Source: Bdellovibrionales bacterium CG12_big_fil_rev_8_21_14_0_65_38_15
GTDB taxonomy: Bacteria; Bdellovibrionota; Bacteriovoracia; Bacteriovoracales; Bacteriovoracaceae
Length of the DNA: 64,000 bases
Reading direction: 5' to 3'
Assembly (NCBI GenBank): GCA_002787775.1
Contig: PCUW01000008.1
Coordinates: 25,302 to 89,301, forward strand
Position 1 is the first letter of the stretch; each line of letters opens with the position of its first letter. The notes under the pieces were generated by a model. That model had not been told where the DNA came from, did not search any database, and saw nothing but the letters and a program-made list of their open reading frames with translations. A program made the translations under genes and the position numbers. Shown piece by piece: positions 51,574 to 60,212 of the stretch.

Positions 51574-52017
51574 TTAGAAATCACCCCAATCACATTGCAA
51601 ACAGACCAGCCCTAACTGTTCTCGCCACATTTTAACAACGCTAAGTCTGTCGTCGACAACGAAGGCAACTTCCCAATGATCTTTGATTTGTCGTTCATAG
51701 ATTTCTTTTTTTACTTCAGAGTCTGATCTAAAATCAACGGCAGAACGCATATAAAGTTTATCGTATTGAATTTGATGCTGTTTCATCCATGTTTGAGTTT
51801 TTTCACGGTAGTCTTCATCTCTTCCTGTTACAAAAAGGATGTCGAAGCCTTGATGTTTCATAGCTTCAATGAGTTTAGCACACCAATGATTAAGCCTGTC
51901 TTGATCCATGGAATCGTGAAAGGCCTTCCAATCTTTTTGTTCTTTATTGACGTGATGGACACGGTGTTCAACATCGGCGAGAGTTCCATCTATGTCAACG
52001 ATGATGGCCTTTTTCAT
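51574..52017 (-). CDS. HAD-superfamily phosphatase (polynucleotide-kinase-phosphatase-like)
   Basis: This 147-residue protein starts at ATG 52017, overlapping the stop of the upstream gene (ATGA). Motif I is VDIDGTLADVEHR (D-x-D-G-T), motif II is FVTGRDEDYREKTQTW, motif III is VKKEIYERQ, and motif IV is VVDDRLSVVKMW (DD). The short, capless form resembles the 3'-phosphatase domain of bacterial and phage polynucleotide kinases and other P-loop partner phosphatases. It lies in an operon with the PCC-domain gene and the MFS/PlsC gene. Substrate unknown. Confidence 0.85.
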   Translation of the reverse strand: MKKAIIVDIDGTLADVEHRVHHVNKEQKDWKAFHDSMDQDRLNHWCAKLIEAMKHQGFDILFVTGRDEDYREKTQTWMKQHQIQYDKLYMRSAVDFRSDSEVKKEIYERQIKDHWEVAFVVDDRLSVVKMWREQLGLVCLQCDWGDF

Positions 52018-52448
52018 TTGATGCCACAAAAATCAAGATGCTTTAAACCAATAATAGGATTATCAACTCTTGAGGCTGGGATATTTTGTTCACTAAAGAA
52101 AAGCTCACAAGTCACAGCAACATCGGCCATAAAAAGATGGCCACCAAAACATTTAAAGTCGCTTCCACCTAAAACAGCGTGAAGGTGAAAGAATGGCTTA
52201 CCTTCAAGCATGGCCAAGTTGCCGGTTAAGGCCAACAGCTCTGCTTCATCTTTAAACATTTTTCTATCATAAGTTTTTTGATGAAGATGATAAAACCCAA
52301 GCTCACAGTTCTTAAGAGCACCAAGTCCCCAAATAAATCCACTTTTCCAATTATTCTCAAAAGCGATTTTTTCTAGTGAGCCAAATAATGGCTCATCGAT
52401 ATCGAGCCTGACACTCCAACCTTTTTCGCCTTTTTGTACTTGCATCAT
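52014..52448 (-). CDS. PCC/DUF296-domain protein
   Basis: This 144-residue protein has the trimeric PCC (PPC) fold pattern: WKSGFIWGLGALKNCELGFY (about residues 34-53), then LTGNLAMLEGKPFFHLHAVL (about 84-103; a family G-N-ha-x-x-x-G-x-x-H-H-like strand) and GGHLFMADVAVTCELFF (about 112-128). Bacterial members have unknown functions; DNA-binding AT-hooks are lacking here. The start overlaps the MFS gene's stop by one base (TAATG), and its stop overlaps the HAD gene's start (ATGA), so it is in a tightly coupled operon. Confidence 0.82.
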   Translation of the reverse strand: MMQVQKGEKGWSVRLDIDEPLFGSLEKIAFENNWKSGFIWGLGALKNCELGFYHLHQKTYDRKMFKDEAELLALTGNLAMLEGKPFFHLHAVLGGSDFKCFGGHLFMADVAVTCELFFSEQNIPASRVDNPIIGLKHLDFCGIK

Positions 52449-54346
52449 TAAGCCTCGGCCTTGGTTATAAATTGATGATGATAATCTTCAACATTAGAAG
52501 TAATCCACATTTCTAATTTTTTAATATCAAATTCAGTTGCAGCAAGTGGTTTACCAATAGTAATCTTCACTTTGCGCCTAAATGTTTTTGGCATTTTGAA
52601 AATGACTTTGCCACCTTCATAAGAAAAGATACTGCCCCAAAGACCAGAAAGGCTGACTGGAACGACAGGAACACTGTGCTCCTTTACGATTTTACTCACC
52701 CCTGGCTGGAAACGTTTAAGTTGTCCATTTCTTGAAATAAATCCTTCTGGAAAGAGTCCAATAACATGTCCGCCTTTAACTGAATTAGCGACACCATCAA
52801 AAGCATTTTTCAAGAGTTCTTCATTTTCTTTTCTTGTGGCTATAGGTATTAGTTTTGCTTGTTTGAACCAAAAAGGTAAACCAGGCTTGTAATAATAGGC
52901 GTGATCAATAACCCATCTGATAGGTCTTGGACTTGCGGCCGCGATAAATGCCCAATCTAAAAACGAAACGTGATTGCTGGCAATAACAAATGGTCCATTT
53001 AAAGGAATGTTTTCTGCCCCCTCAACTTCAACTTTATAAAAAATATTCATGACAACCATCTGCCAAAAACGCAGCGTAAACTCTGAGTATGAAATATAAG
53101 AGAGCAAAGAGACGACAGCGTTAACTAAAGCAAGGCATAGTAGAATGGTGGGAATCCCAAGAGGGCCCATCAACATAACACTGACGGCCGCGACAACCAT
53201 AAAGAGCGAGTTCCAAATATTGTTTCCAGCGATGGTGCGAGAAAGTTCTTCGCGATCACTGCCTTCTTGAACATAGGTGTATTGAGGAACGATATAGCAA
53301 CCGCCGCACACAGAGATCATAAACAGATCAAATAAAGCACGAATCCCCGCAGGCATGGCCAAGAACTCTTCAACTGTAAATAAAGTTACAGGTTGAATTT
53401 CCCACGAGTAACCAACCCAAAAGAGATCAAGCATAAATAAGCTCATACCAAGACAAGCGATAGGAACCATTCCGACTTCAACTCTTTTTCCAGATAACTT
53501 TTCTGTAATGAAAGAACCTAGACCCATACCAATAGTGAACATGGCCAGAAACATGGTTCCAACTTTTCCGTCACCATACACAACATCTTTACAATAAGCT
53601 GGAAGCACAGAAAGAATTGCGGCACCAAAAAACCAAAACCATGAAATCCCAAGTACTGATCTAAAAACTTCTTTTTTCTTTCTGGTAATCCCTAGGACCT
53701 GAAGTGTTGGCCTAAAAAATGTCCAATCAACTTTTAAATCCTTAACTCGCTGGCCAGTATGTTTTATTGGTAGAGACGTTAAAATTCCAAGGATAGCGAA
53801 ACCGATAATACCAAGAGCAATCAAGGTAACGTAGTTTTGCATATTAGCGACGACACCGCCGGCAATTGTTCCGATAAGAATGGAGAGAAATGTTCCCATA
53901 CTTACAGCTGCATTGGCAGGAACAAGCTCATCTTCATGAACCAGAGAAGGAATGATTCCATATTTTAGCGGGCCAAAAAAAGCTGATTGGGTTCCCATCA
54001 AAAATAATACGATCATCAGAAGTTGAAAGTTATCCTGCCAAAAACCAACGGCAGCGATTCCCATGACAATAAGCTCTGTCCACTTAGTGATGCGAATGAC
54101 ATCAGCTTTTTCATATTTATCAGCAAGCTGACCTGCCGTAGCTGAAAATAAAAAGAAAGGTAATATGAAAATGCCACCAGCAAAGGCAACCAGTGTACTT
54201 GAATTCATCCCCCATAGATCAATCGCTCTATAGGTGATCAAAATGACTAAGCTGTTTTTAAAGAAGTTATCGTTGAGCGCACCTAAGAATTGAGTCCAAA
54301 ACAAAGGCCAAAAACGGCGATCTTTAAAGATGAGCGAGAGAGTCAT
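52448..54346 (-). CDS. LplT-type MFS transporter fused to PlsC acyltransferase
   Basis: This 632-residue fusion begins with about 400 residues of MFS transporter (FWTQFLGALNDNFFKNSLVI is the LplT lysophospholipid transporter start) with about 12 helices. A PlsC-type acyltransferase domain follows (about 425-632): NHVSFLDW (the NHx4D catalytic motif), PIRWVIDHAYYYKPG, LFPEGFISRNG (FPEG) and VVPVSLSGLWGSIF. It lacks the AMP-binding acyl-ACP synthetase domain found in the three-domain Aas fusion. It should import lysophospholipid and re-acylate it. A hairpin covers its ribosome site (54350-54386). Confidence 0.9.
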   Translation of the reverse strand: MTLSLIFKDRRFWPLFWTQFLGALNDNFFKNSLVILITYRAIDLWGMNSSTLVAFAGGIFILPFFLFSATAGQLADKYEKADVIRITKWTELIVMGIAAVGFWQDNFQLLMIVLFLMGTQSAFFGPLKYGIIPSLVHEDELVPANAAVSMGTFLSILIGTIAGGVVANMQNYVTLIALGIIGFAILGILTSLPIKHTGQRVKDLKVDWTFFRPTLQVLGITRKKKEVFRSVLGISWFWFFGAAILSVLPAYCKDVVYGDGKVGTMFLAMFTIGMGLGSFITEKLSGKRVEVGMVPIACLGMSLFMLDLFWVGYSWEIQPVTLFTVEEFLAMPAGIRALFDLFMISVCGGCYIVPQYTYVQEGSDREELSRTIAGNNIWNSLFMVVAAVSVMLMGPLGIPTILLCLALVNAVVSLLSYISYSEFTLRFWQMVVMNIFYKVEVEGAENIPLNGPFVIASNHVSFLDWAFIAAASPRPIRWVIDHAYYYKPGLPFWFKQAKLIPIATRKENEELLKNAFDGVANSVKGGHVIGLFPEGFISRNGQLKRFQPGVSKIVKEHSVPVVPVSLSGLWGSIFSYEGGKVIFKMPKTFRRKVKITIGKPLAATEFDIKKLEMWITSNVEDYHHQFITKAEA

Positions 54347-54349
54347 AAA

Positions 54350-54386
54350 ACCTTCCTAGTAGTTCTATAAATGCTACAAGGAAGGT
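54350..54386 (-). promoter_or_regulatory. Hairpin hiding the ribosome site of the LplT-PlsC gene
   Basis: Arms at 54350-54362 and 54374-54386 pair over 13 bases with one mismatch, around an 11-base loop. On the minus strand the left-coordinate arm contains AGGAAGG, the ribosome site four bases before ATG 54346, and TTTT follows it. It could act as an intrinsic terminator for the upstream gene and also hide the ribosome site of the next gene, a layout for post-transcriptional control. Confidence 0.6.
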
Positions 54387-54402
54387 CTATGGTTTGTGAA
54401 AT

Positions 54403-54879
54403 TTATCTAATATCGACGCGCTTAATCCCGACTAATTTACCCAGAATCTTTTTACCAGTGAAATGAAAGCGATTTACTGCCTCTCCTCTATGATAGAGCT
54501 TCCAGTTAGTGCCGTTAAATTCAATGGCTAATTCTTTTTTCTCTCTAGAACCTGTGATGCCATTTGATAGGTATTCCATATCAAGGTGGCCACCTCTATC
54601 AGTTTCAAAGTCATCACTCTTTAAAACCACGACATCATAAGAATCGACTTTTTTAAGTACCATTCCAGTTTTAACTTTGCTTGGTCCAAACATCGCAGGA
54701 CTTGCTCCGTCGTTGGATGTCATCTTAAGCGCTTGAGCAGTTCCATCGTTATTTGTGACGATCCAAAGATAAGTTGTATAGCTATCAACATCACTAGTTA
54801 CTGTTGAAATTAAAATATCCTTGGCCATTACGGCTTGTGTTAACAATAGAGCTAAGGCAACGGTAAATACGTTCTTCAT
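54403..54879 (-). CDS. Secreted protein of unknown function
   Basis: This 158-residue protein has a signal peptide (about 1-19, ending VMA) and a mature beta-rich part with DILISTVTSDVDSYTTYLWI near the start and repeated short strands. It has no Cys or lipobox and no motif I recognise. Basic residues dominate the C-terminal 60. It is transcribed divergently from the glutaredoxin gene, upstream of the LplT-PlsC gene, with a hairpin between them. Confidence 0.7.
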   Translation of the reverse strand: MKNVFTVALALLLTQAVMAKDILISTVTSDVDSYTTYLWIVTNNDGTAQALKMTSNDGASPAMFGPSKVKTGMVLKKVDSYDVVVLKSDDFETDRGGHLDMEYLSNGITGSREKKELAIEFNGTNWKLYHRGEAVNRFHFTGKKILGKLVGIKRVDIR

Positions 54880-55011
54880 AAGTTTCCTCCCCTTAATGGG
54901 TTTTGGCTTGAGCGCACTTTAGGTCGGATTTGCTAGGTCCTCCACAATCCATGTAAAATATGCATGAGATTACAGAAACTTACAGAAACAAACATTTTGA
55001 GTGTTAATAAA

Positions 55012-55653
55012 ATGAGTACCTTATACCACTACGTCCATTGTCCTTATTGTATTAGAGTCAGAATGACACTAGCTTTTCTAGACGAAAATTATAGAGATCA
55101 GGTGCTTCAATACGATGATGAAAGTACTCCTTTGAAGCTTACTGGCGTTAAAATGCTGCCTATTTGGCAGGATAAAAGTGGCAAAGCCATGAATGAGTCT
55201 TTGGACATTATTAAACATCTTGATAAGGACAACCGAATTCCTGCCCTCAAACAAGCCGATAATGAAGAACTTGAAAACTGGCTCTCAAAGCTTGGATCAA
55301 ACGTTCATAACTTAGCTATGCCTTACTGGGTTTGGACACCAGAGTTTAAAGAAAGCTCTAGGAACTATTTTGAAGCTAAGAAGTCTAAGAAAAGAGGACC
55401 ATTCAAAGAGCTGGCAAAAAATCGTAACCATTTTGAAGAGCAAATAATCAAAGATCTAAAATATTTTGAATCTAATCTTACACCTTGGTATAAAAGTGAA
55501 GAGTTTACCCTAGCCGACATTATGGTTGCGGCGCATCTATGGGGCCTTTTCGTTGTGCCAGAATTTCGCTTTTCTGACAAAATGCACAGCTATTTGATGG
55601 CCGTAAAATCTAAGACAAAGTTTGATTATCACGCTCCATTTTGGGCAAATTAA
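55012..55653 (+). CDS. grxB: Glutaredoxin 2
   Basis: This 213-residue protein starts at ATG 55012; the frame opens at 54964 but the extra 16 residues do not fit. The N-terminal thioredoxin-fold domain has YHYVHCPYCIRVRMTLAFL, with CPYC as the redox active site. Then come DDESTPLKLTGVKMLPIW, the cis-Pro loop (MLPIW), and NESLDIIKHLD, which completes the glutathione site. The C-terminal helical GST-like domain (about 80-213) is that of E. coli Grx2. It reduces mixed disulfides with glutathione. A single gene by layout, divergent from the secreted protein gene. Confidence 0.93.
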   Translation: MSTLYHYVHCPYCIRVRMTLAFLDENYRDQVLQYDDESTPLKLTGVKMLPIWQDKSGKAMNESLDIIKHLDKDNRIPALKQADNEELENWLSKLGSNVHNLAMPYWVWTPEFKESSRNYFEAKKSKKRGPFKELAKNRNHFEEQIIKDLKYFESNLTPWYKSEEFTLADIMVAAHLWGLFVVPEFRFSDKMHSYLMAVKSKTKFDYHAPFWAN

Positions 55654-55663
55654 ACCCATAAAC

Positions 55664-55692
55664 TTGACGGCCAAACGCGGCACAGGCATTAT
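55664..55692 (+). promoter_or_regulatory. Promoter of the RNA-binding protein gene
   Basis: TTGACG (55664-55669) and CATTAT (55687-55692) are separated by 17 bases. The -10 lies within a palindrome, GGCATTATGCC (55685-55695), which could be an operator. Predicted start near 55699 gives a leader of about 79 bases, GC-rich compared with the rest of the window, before the ATG at 55778. Confidence 0.5.
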
Positions 55693-55777
55693 GCCACCGA
55701 TACAAACGCTTCTTTCGAGTTCCCAGGGCATCGGGCCCATGGCTTTTGAAAAGGCATCGCCCCCTTGGAGGATTTTC

Positions 55778-56116
55778 ATGGGCAGTAAACTTTATGTCGG
55801 TAACCTTCCGTTTTCTATTACTGAGCAGTCTTTAAAAGATTTGTTTGCCGGTCACGGCTCAGTAGCATCTGCACGCATTATCACTGATCGCGATACAGGC
55901 CGTTCAAAAGGCTTTGGATTCGTTGAAATGGGTTCTGATGATGAAGCTCAAGGCGCTATCGAAAGTCTAAATGGCCAAGAATATGAAGGTCGTAAATTAG
56001 TTGTTAATGAAGCTCGCCCACAAGAGCCACGTACTGGTGGATTTGGTGGCGGCGGCGGACGTGGCGGTGATCGCGGCGGACGTGGTGGATTTGGTGGCGG
56101 TGGTAATCGCTATTAA
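55778..56116 (+). CDS. RRM RNA-binding protein with glycine-rich tail
   Basis: This 112-residue protein has one RNA-recognition motif (about 1-80). RNP2 is KLYVGNLPFS (residues 3-12) and RNP1 is GRSKGFGFVEM (about 41-51), both with the aromatic residues that stack on RNA. The tail after about residue 85 is Gly/Arg-rich (GGFGGGGGRGGDRGGRGG). The start has a perfect GGAGG site at six bases. The layout is that of cyanobacterial/proteobacterial Rbp proteins induced by cold. It has its own promoter and a strong terminator. The upstream GC-rich leader may carry a thermosensor. Confidence 0.92.
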   Translation: MGSKLYVGNLPFSITEQSLKDLFAGHGSVASARIITDRDTGRSKGFGFVEMGSDDEAQGAIESLNGQEYEGRKLVVNEARPQEPRTGGFGGGGGRGGDRGGRGGFGGGGNRY

Positions 56117-56143
56117 TTCATCTTCCATATAGACTGAATTCGA

Positions 56144-56172
56144 AGGGTGATCGAAAGATCACCCTTTTTTTT
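56144..56172 (+). terminator. Strong intrinsic terminator after the RRM gene
   Basis: AGGGTGATC (56144-56152) and GATCACCCT (56157-56165) form a nine-base stem with a GAAA tetraloop, followed by seven T. It is among the clearest in the window. The T-run touches the end of the convergent EamA gene at 56171, so it serves only the plus strand. Confidence 0.92.
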
Positions 56173-57049
56173 ACCCAACTAAGATCCAAGATCCAATCAA
56201 GAATAATCCAAGTGCTGCCCATAGAGTTTTACTAGGCCACTTCTTAGTCCAAATACATTCAAAGGCGGAAGAAAATAACGTTCCTGTAATCGCAACACCA
56301 GATACTGTAGCAAGATGACCTGTTTGAACTGCCTTTAAGAAAAATCCAAGCGATAAGAATGTGCCAAGCACTGCTCCAAGTGAAACATATCCCCTGGTTT
56401 TCCAGTTCATTGCTTTGAGATGACCAAAAAAGTTAAATGGCTTCACCAAAGATAAAAGGATGAAAAAAAGCACAGCACCAAGACAACGATATAGATTTCC
56501 TTCAATTGCGTGAACAGCTGGATAAGAATCAAAAACATGTCTGGTAATCACTACTCCTGCGGCATCTAAAACAATGCCAAGCATAGCGATCATTAAAGCT
56601 TTCATGCCAAAGCTTCGATCACGTCTCCAAGATTCATGAGCAAACAAAACGACGATTCCAATAAAGCAGGCAATAGCAGCAAGCTTAGTCGTATCAATCG
56701 TTTGACCTAGAAAAAGCTTTCCAAAAAGACCAAGCAGTAGTGGTTGAAATCCAAAAAGTATTAATGTGCGTCCAGGGCCTAATTCCGCAAATGCTTTAAG
56801 TAAAAAAATATCACCTAGCCCCAAACCGATAAAACCAGAAAAAGCAAAAAGCAAAATTCCAGTCATACCTATAGGAGTGATATCTAAAAATAAAAACGTC
56901 GTTACCGCAAATAAAACACAGGCCAAACTAGCCTTAAAAGCGTTCATCCATGCTGATGAAATTGCCCTGGAATAATGAGTAAAAAACTGACTTCCAAGGG
57001 CGAAGCAAAAATTTGAAGCCAAAGCATATAGATAAACCGAAGTATTCAT
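56171..57049 (-). CDS. EamA/DMT-superfamily membrane transporter
   Basis: This 292-residue protein has ten transmembrane helices in two five-helix EamA repeats, each beginning with a helix pair. The first repeat carries FALGSQFFTHYSRAISSAWM, the second FFLKAVQTGHLATVSGVAIT, both with family Gly and Ala positions. Members export small metabolites or amino acids. The substrate is unknown. It converges on the RRM gene and is divergent from the secreted 57167 gene. Confidence 0.85.
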   Translation of the reverse strand: MNTSVYLYALASNFCFALGSQFFTHYSRAISSAWMNAFKASLACVLFAVTTFLFLDITPIGMTGILLFAFSGFIGLGLGDIFLLKAFAELGPGRTLILFGFQPLLLGLFGKLFLGQTIDTTKLAAIACFIGIVVLFAHESWRRDRSFGMKALMIAMLGIVLDAAGVVITRHVFDSYPAVHAIEGNLYRCLGAVLFFILLSLVKPFNFFGHLKAMNWKTRGYVSLGAVLGTFLSLGFFLKAVQTGHLATVSGVAITGTLFSSAFECIWTKKWPSKTLWAALGLFLIGSWILVG

Positions 57050-57166
57050 AGAAATACTGTAATAAATTTAATCAGTTAAAGCGACAGAAAGCTTTAAACG
57101 CTTCACAGCATTTGTCATCTTCAAAGCGAATAGTGATAATAAACAAAATTTGAAATGGAGTCTTTC

Positions 57167-58009
57167 ATGCAGCTATGGTTGGCAGCAATTATTCTAAGCT
57201 TATCTTTAAATGCCCAAGCAGGAATTAAATCTTTTGATGTTCAAAATCTACATCTCGATTTTTTACAATCAAAAGGACAAGCCTCTGCAGATGTCTTTCA
57301 AATGGTTTTTGATTTCGGTGAACTTAATCTCAATGGTTACAATATCGATATTACTAAAGGCGAAGGCAATCTCCTCTTTGAAAAGACTGACACTAATTTT
57401 AGACTCGATGGCATTGATCAAAGTGTTCTTGATGCCGTCTCTGCACTTTCGGCCGAAAGAATTGATATTAAAGGAACAGCTAATAAATCTTTAGACCTCA
57501 ATTTTGTTAACGGCGCCATCTCTCTTGGAGAAGATGTTCACGGGCTTAAAGCGCTTAAAGTTAACTGCTTCACCAATACTCGTGGTGATGATCAACTCAT
57601 TTCTTTTTTAATTCCATGTTTTGATAATGGAGTCATTTATATTCCAGAAATTAAACTGGCACAAAAAGCCGCTGAAAAGCTTGCTCCTCTTTGGCTTGCT
57701 TCTGTTTCGAAAGAAGATCTTGATTTAAATAAAGCTAGTATCTTTATGCCAAAAAAGATTAGCGAAATTAAAATGAGTATCATCGAACAGGAGTTTGAAC
57801 TTTCCTTGCAGGCGCGTTTTATTTTCAAATTAACATTGAGAATGAAAGGCACGGCCATTCTTAATCAAAAGAAAAATATCGCTGAAATTGATCTTCGTGA
57901 AGCCAAAGTGGGCTTCATTAACGTTAAGAAAATCATCGTGAATCTTCTTTCAAAACTCGATGTAACTAACGTTACAGTTGAAGGTTCTGTTATCACAATT
58001 AAACTCTAA
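57167..58009 (+). CDS. Secreted beta-rich protein of unknown function
   Basis: This 280-residue protein starts at ATG 57167 behind GGAG at six bases; the frame opens at 57155 but the signal peptide MQLWLAAIILSLSLNAQA (cleavage before GIKSF) argues for the shorter form. The rest is a long series of alternating hydrophobic strands with many Asn/Asp, with no enzyme motifs. The pattern is like AsmA/DUF748-type periplasmic lipid-associated proteins, but I do not claim homology. It is followed after five bases by the 58015 membrane protein, suggesting co-transcription. Confidence 0.68.
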   Translation: MQLWLAAIILSLSLNAQAGIKSFDVQNLHLDFLQSKGQASADVFQMVFDFGELNLNGYNIDITKGEGNLLFEKTDTNFRLDGIDQSVLDAVSALSAERIDIKGTANKSLDLNFVNGAISLGEDVHGLKALKVNCFTNTRGDDQLISFLIPCFDNGVIYIPEIKLAQKAAEKLAPLWLASVSKEDLDLNKASIFMPKKISEIKMSIIEQEFELSLQARFIFKLTLRMKGTAILNQKKNIAEIDLREAKVGFINVKKIIVNLLSKLDVTNVTVEGSVITIKL

Positions 58010-58014
58010 GTTTC

Positions 58015-58929
58015 GTGAAGATCCAAAAGTTCGTCTCCCCTGTTTCTCAAGGAAATATTAGCGGCGCTGGCGCTGTTATCTTTTCATTGTTTTTTATTGG
58101 AGTTGGTTTAGGTATTCTGAATCTATGCCAAGTCATCCCTTTAAAAGAATTTTCACTTTATCAGGATCAAGCCTGGTGGATGATTCAGCTTCCAAACACC
58201 TCGGTTCCCAGGTGGACTCTAAGTCTTGTTGGTGTCATCTTTTCTCTTGCAGGATTAAGTGTTTTTTTAAGCGGCATGATCGACATGAATCAAAAAACCG
58301 CTAACAAGATAAGCCAAAGGAGAAATCCAAGCTCTCCATGGCTTTGGGATTTTAACTGGAAATACGGTAAGAATTTATCTCGTGCTAAAACAAAGTGGTG
58401 GGCCCACTTAATCGGCATAACGATTCTAGCTGGATTCCACGGTATTGCTTGGAGTATCGCGAGTCAGAAGAACTTCCAGGGTGAAATTCTCATCTTTCCA
58501 ATTGGAATAAGCTTATTTACTCTTCTAATCTTTTTCATTTTTTATATTAATAGCAGACGTCAAAAAGCCCATTCTAAAGTTAAAATTCAACTTGAGCATT
58601 TTCCGATCAGACTGAATTCTTCCTTTAGTCTTTATATCAGTGGTTTAAACTATAAGGTCGTAAAGAAGTTAGAAGTAAAACTAAGAGCGGTAGAAGAAAT
58701 TTATTCTTATGAAAAAAATAAATCCAGTGTGAAGTGTCGAATTCAGTATAGTGAAGAAAGAGAGATTGATATTAATAGCGATACTCTAAATCTTGATTTT
58801 GAATTACCGGCCACGGCAAATATTTCGACTAGACTAAGTGAGAGGCCAGCAAAGTTTTGGGAAATTCATCTTTATTCAAATTGTGATGGACCTGACTTAG
58901 ATCAATGCTTTTTCCTGCCTATCTATTAG
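58015..58929 (+). CDS. Membrane protein of unknown function
   Basis: This 304-residue protein starts at GTG 58015, five bases after the preceding stop, though the ribosome site is weak. It has about four transmembrane segments (about 20-40, 60-80, 117-137 and 146-166), then a soluble C-terminal domain of strands (about 175-300; LNSSFSLYISGLNYKV and the late FELPATANISTRLSERPAKF). No family was recognised. The end is interlocked with the convergent metallophosphatase gene (stop codons overlap by four bases). Confidence 0.65.
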   Translation: MKIQKFVSPVSQGNISGAGAVIFSLFFIGVGLGILNLCQVIPLKEFSLYQDQAWWMIQLPNTSVPRWTLSLVGVIFSLAGLSVFLSGMIDMNQKTANKISQRRNPSSPWLWDFNWKYGKNLSRAKTKWWAHLIGITILAGFHGIAWSIASQKNFQGEILIFPIGISLFTLLIFFIFYINSRRQKAHSKVKIQLEHFPIRLNSSFSLYISGLNYKVVKKLEVKLRAVEEIYSYEKNKSSVKCRIQYSEEREIDINSDTLNLDFELPATANISTRLSERPAKFWEIHLYSNCDGPDLDQCFFLPIY

Positions 58930-59531
58930 GCAAGCGGGACTTCATAAATTTCAAGAGCATTCACTTGTGTTAACTCGCGACTTGGTAACGTTAAGCAAGT
59001 CAGTTTCCTACCGTAAACACAGCCTGTATCAATACCAATGGCATTATCTCTAACGACCAAGCCTTTTGCTGCCCAGTGACCGAAAACAACTAATTTTTTG
59101 CCTGTATAGAATTCAAACCAAGCGGGATCATCTTTCTTACCTGGTGCATTTAATTCTGGGTTCCATGTTCTTAGTCTGGTAAAAATGATGGGGTCACTGT
59201 CTTTTGGATGTACTCCAGGAATTAGGCCCCCGTGAATAATCATAAAATCTTTTTCTTCTATATAAGACGGCCAAGTCTTAACCCAATTAACGAGTTCACG
59301 AGGATAACCAGCGGCTTTAGAATTAAGCATGGCGAGTTCATGATTTCCAATAACGACTTCGGCTTTTAATTCAAAAACACGTTGTAAAACGCCAAGTGAA
59401 TTAGGTCCTTTATTGATAAGATCGCCAACAAAGATGAGACGATCACTCCCCTGTCTAAAGCCTACTTTTTCAAGCAGAAGATCAAGTTCTCTAAGACAGC
59501 CGTGCACATCGCCAATAACAAGTGTTCTCAT
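58926..59531 (-). CDS. Metallophosphoesterase (ApaH/PrpA-like)
   Basis: This 201-residue calcineurin-like phosphatase shows the metal-binding motifs GDVHGCL (residues 7-13), GDLINKGPNSL (about 36-46), GNHELAML (about 62-69) and VFGHWAAKGL late. The GDxHG ... GDxxxKGP ... GNHE sequence set matches ApaH-type Ap4A hydrolases and PrpA protein phosphatases. Its length is short for ApaH (about 280), as in PrpA and small homologues. The activity could be protein phosphatase or Ap4A hydrolase. It is a single gene, convergent with the 58015 gene. Confidence 0.88.
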   Translation of the reverse strand: MRTLVIGDVHGCLRELDLLLEKVGFRQGSDRLIFVGDLINKGPNSLGVLQRVFELKAEVVIGNHELAMLNSKAAGYPRELVNWVKTWPSYIEEKDFMIIHGGLIPGVHPKDSDPIIFTRLRTWNPELNAPGKKDDPAWFEFYTGKKLVVFGHWAAKGLVVRDNAIGIDTGCVYGRKLTCLTLPSRELTQVNALEIYEVPLA

Positions 59532-59657
59532 AAAACAAGATTATCATGAAATTCTTTCCAATGTGTCGAAAGTTTAGACACCTGTTAGGAATACTAGAGA
59601 CTTAAGTGCTTGAATCAAGGACAGATATTTGGCCTAGTCTTTGCTCTTATATGAGGT

Positions 59658-60212
59658 ATGAAAAACAAACTTTTACCACTCATCGTCTTATCTCTTATCG
59701 CTATTTTAAGCACCTCTTGCGGTATGCCTATTATTGGTAAGCACGTTCAAAAGAAAAGTGGAACAAGTCGTTTGTTTTCATCAACTGATTCTACTTTTAG
59801 TCCTTATGTGGCTCAGTTTGAATCCTATGCGAAATCAGTCACAGGTAATTCAGGGTTTAGCGTTGGTGATGTGCTTATTAACTTTGGTGATCCAGAGGTT
59901 AATACCTTTCAAGGTGTTTGCTATATCTATTCAAATGATCTGAGAGAAATCATTATAAGAAAACAATGGTGGGATACGGCCGCTGATTCTGATCGTGAAT
60001 CATTAATATTTCATGAATTAGGTCACTGTAAGCTTGATCGCGATCACGATGATGAAGTTAATGTTATTGGTGGCAAATCAGTGAAGCTTTCAATGATGAA
60101 TAGTATTATTGTGCTTGGTACAGATTACTCTAATCATCGTCCAGGTTATCTTGACGAGTTATTTAATAGAAACAAGACTTCTGTTATTAACGCATTTATC
60201 AATACTCCATAA
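59658..60212 (+). CDS. Lipoprotein with zinc-protease motif
   Basis: This 184-residue protein has a lipoprotein signal (MKNKLLPLIVLSLIAILSTSCG; lipobox STSC). The middle holds HELGHCKLDRDH (about residues 120-131), an HExxH zinc-binding motif with a further His six residues after it, similar to but one residue longer than the metzincin pattern HExxHxxGxxH. No Met-turn is obvious. It may be an envelope metallopeptidase; the peptidase call is an inference from this motif only. Its stop overlaps the ATG of the esterase gene by one base. Confidence 0.65.
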   Translation: MKNKLLPLIVLSLIAILSTSCGMPIIGKHVQKKSGTSRLFSSTDSTFSPYVAQFESYAKSVTGNSGFSVGDVLINFGDPEVNTFQGVCYIYSNDLREIIIRKQWWDTAADSDRESLIFHELGHCKLDRDHDDEVNVIGGKSVKLSMMNSIIVLGTDYSNHRPGYLDELFNRNKTSVINAFINTP

